NCBI GenBank assembly: GCA_938004015.1
Contig: CALKWU010000106.1
Span: 1-14,251 of the forward strand
Source: an uncultured Oceanobacillus sp.
Lineage (GTDB): Bacteria; Bacillota; Bacilli; Bacillales; Amphibacillaceae
Direction of reading: 5' to 3'
DNA: 14,251 nt
Shown: positions 13,354 to 14,251 of the stretch, piece by piece
Numbering within the stretch: the stretch's first letter is position 1
Layout of the letters: every line of letters starts with the position of its first letter
Notes under the pieces: generated by a model
Told to the model about the DNA's origin: nothing
The model's input: the letters and a program-made list of their open reading frames with translations, nothing else
Database searches by the model: none
Made by a program: the position numbers and the translations under genes

Positions 13354-14251
13354 ATGAAAAGATTCACATACATGATCATTTTCAGTTTTATCCTTCTAAT
13401 GTTGGCCGCATGCGGCTCGGAAGGCAGTGATACCAGCTCGGAAGAAACCAATGCGAACTCCGGGCAAAACGGGGATGCAGCATCCCAAGAAACTGTCGTT
13501 GTCGAACATGAATTGGATACGACGGAAGTTGCGAAACATCCGGAAAAAATCGTCGTCTTTGATTTTGGAATTCTTGATACATTAGATAAATTAGGAGTGG
13601 AAGTTGCCGGTATTCCGCAATCCGGTACGATCCCAGCCTATTTAGATAAATATGGGACAGACGACTATGAAAATGTCGGAAGTTTGAAGGAACCTGATTT
13701 TGAAAAACTAGCTGAAATTAATCCGGACTTGATCATCATATCCGGTCGCCAAGCATCACTGTATGATCAACTGACCGAACTTGCACCGACGATTTATCTT
13801 GCAGTGGATACAACGAACTACATGGAATCCTTTAAGAACAACATGAATGTCATCGGGGAGATTTTCGGTAAAGAAGCGGAAATTGAAGAAGAACTTGCGG
13901 CAATCGATGAAATGATTGCCGAGTTGAATGAACGGGCGTCAGCCAATGAGGAAAAAGCGCTCATCATTTTAGCGAACGATGATAAAATCAGTGCTTATGG
14001 TCCGAATTCCCGATTTGGCATCATCCATGACGTATTCGGTGTAGAAGCGGTGGATGAAGGAATTGAAGCTTCCACCCATGGAATGAACGTCACTTTTGAG
14101 TACGTAATGGAACAAAATCCGGATATCTTATATGTCATTGACCGAGGTGCAGTTGTAGGTGGTGAGGCAGCTGGAACTGCCAAACAACTCGTTGAAAATG
14201 AATTGGTGGAAAATACAAATGCGTACAAAAATGACAAAATCTTTTATTTGA
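13354..14251 (+). CDS. yclQ: Siderophore-binding lipoprotein, YclQ-like (3' end outside the window)
   Basis: 299 residues are visible, with no stop before the window end; compared with B. subtilis YclQ (about 317) only the last few tens of residues are missing. The signal peptide ends in lipobox LAAC (Cys20), followed by a Ser/Gly/Asn-rich linker (21-45) that tethers it to the outer membrane face. Next come two class III binding-protein lobes: lobe 1 with KIVVFDFGILDTLDKLG and VGSLKEPDFEKLAEINPDLIIISGRQ, a bridging helix (about 150-190), and lobe 2 with KISAYGPNSRFGIIHDVFGV, STHGMNVTFEYV and NPDILYVIDRG. These segments agree closely with what I recall of YclQ, the petrobactin-binding protein. 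AAGGGAG nine bases upstream of the ATG supports the start. It is the receptor for the permease/ATPase genes upstream. Confidence 0.92.
   Translation, partial: MKRFTYMIIFSFILLMLAACGSEGSDTSSEETNANSGQNGDAASQETVVVEHELDTTEVAKHPEKIVVFDFGILDTLDKLGVEVAGIPQSGTIPAYLDKYGTDDYENVGSLKEPDFEKLAEINPDLIIISGRQASLYDQLTELAPTIYLAVDTTNYMESFKNNMNVIGEIFGKEAEIEEELAAIDEMIAELNERASANEEKALIILANDDKISAYGPNSRFGIIHDVFGVEAVDEGIEASTHGMNVTFEYVMEQNPDILYVIDRGAVVGGEAAGTAKQLVENELVENTNAYKNDKIFYL

Overview
The window looks like chromosomal DNA of a low-to-moderate GC Gram-positive bacterium of the Bacillales (Bacillaceae or Planococcaceae type). The reasons are strong AGGAGG-like ribosome sites, sigma-A promoters, intrinsic terminators with T-runs, two lipoprotein signal peptides, a type 2 (FMN) isopentenyl-diphosphate isomerase, and an iron-siderophore operon with the same gene order as Bacillus subtilis yclNOPQ. 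I see no tRNA, rRNA, CRISPR array, transposase or phage gene.

Layout. At 1-1077 lie the 3' part of a small membrane protein gene (DUF2269-like) and an HD-domain phosphohydrolase with its own extended -10 promoter; a bidirectional terminator follows. At 1081-3388 on the minus strand, pepT (tripeptidase) is followed by a lipoprotein D,D-carboxypeptidase (peptidoglycan-binding plus VanY domains). At 3589-4428 is a two-domain rhodanese sulfurtransferase. It converges, through a second bidirectional terminator, on a large methyl-accepting chemotaxis protein (4492-6249, minus).

At 6409-8061 is the most unusual part. A MarR-family regulator and a small stand-alone HD hydrolase resembling (p)ppGpp hydrolases (SpoT-HD/MESH1 type) form a translationally coupled minus-strand operon. 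It is divergent from a CarD-family RNA polymerase-binding regulator. The gap holds a perfect 8-4-8 palindrome whose two arms contain the -35 hexamers of two near-consensus, back-to-back sigma-A promoters, both with 17-bp spacers. One MarR dimer could therefore control both the hydrolase and the CarD gene. My hypothesis is a MarR-controlled switch linking alarmone turnover to RNA polymerase/rRNA promoter control.

At 8228-10135 are fni (type 2 IPP isomerase), ending in a GGGACA-type hairpin terminator, and a FrnE-like DsbA oxidoreductase with an extra C-terminal CX4C pair.

At 10200-14251 is an iron-siderophore ABC importer: two overlapping permease genes, an ATPase and a substrate-binding lipoprotein cut by the window end. 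Its leader has two promoter-like signals, each close to a Fur box. The 318-bp gap between the ATPase and the binding-protein gene holds a bulged 15-bp hairpin that reads as a terminator on the minus strand, plus a possible 20-codon ORF.

Gene functions come from motif recognition, and promoters and operators from reading consensus matches by eye; no database search or folding program was run.
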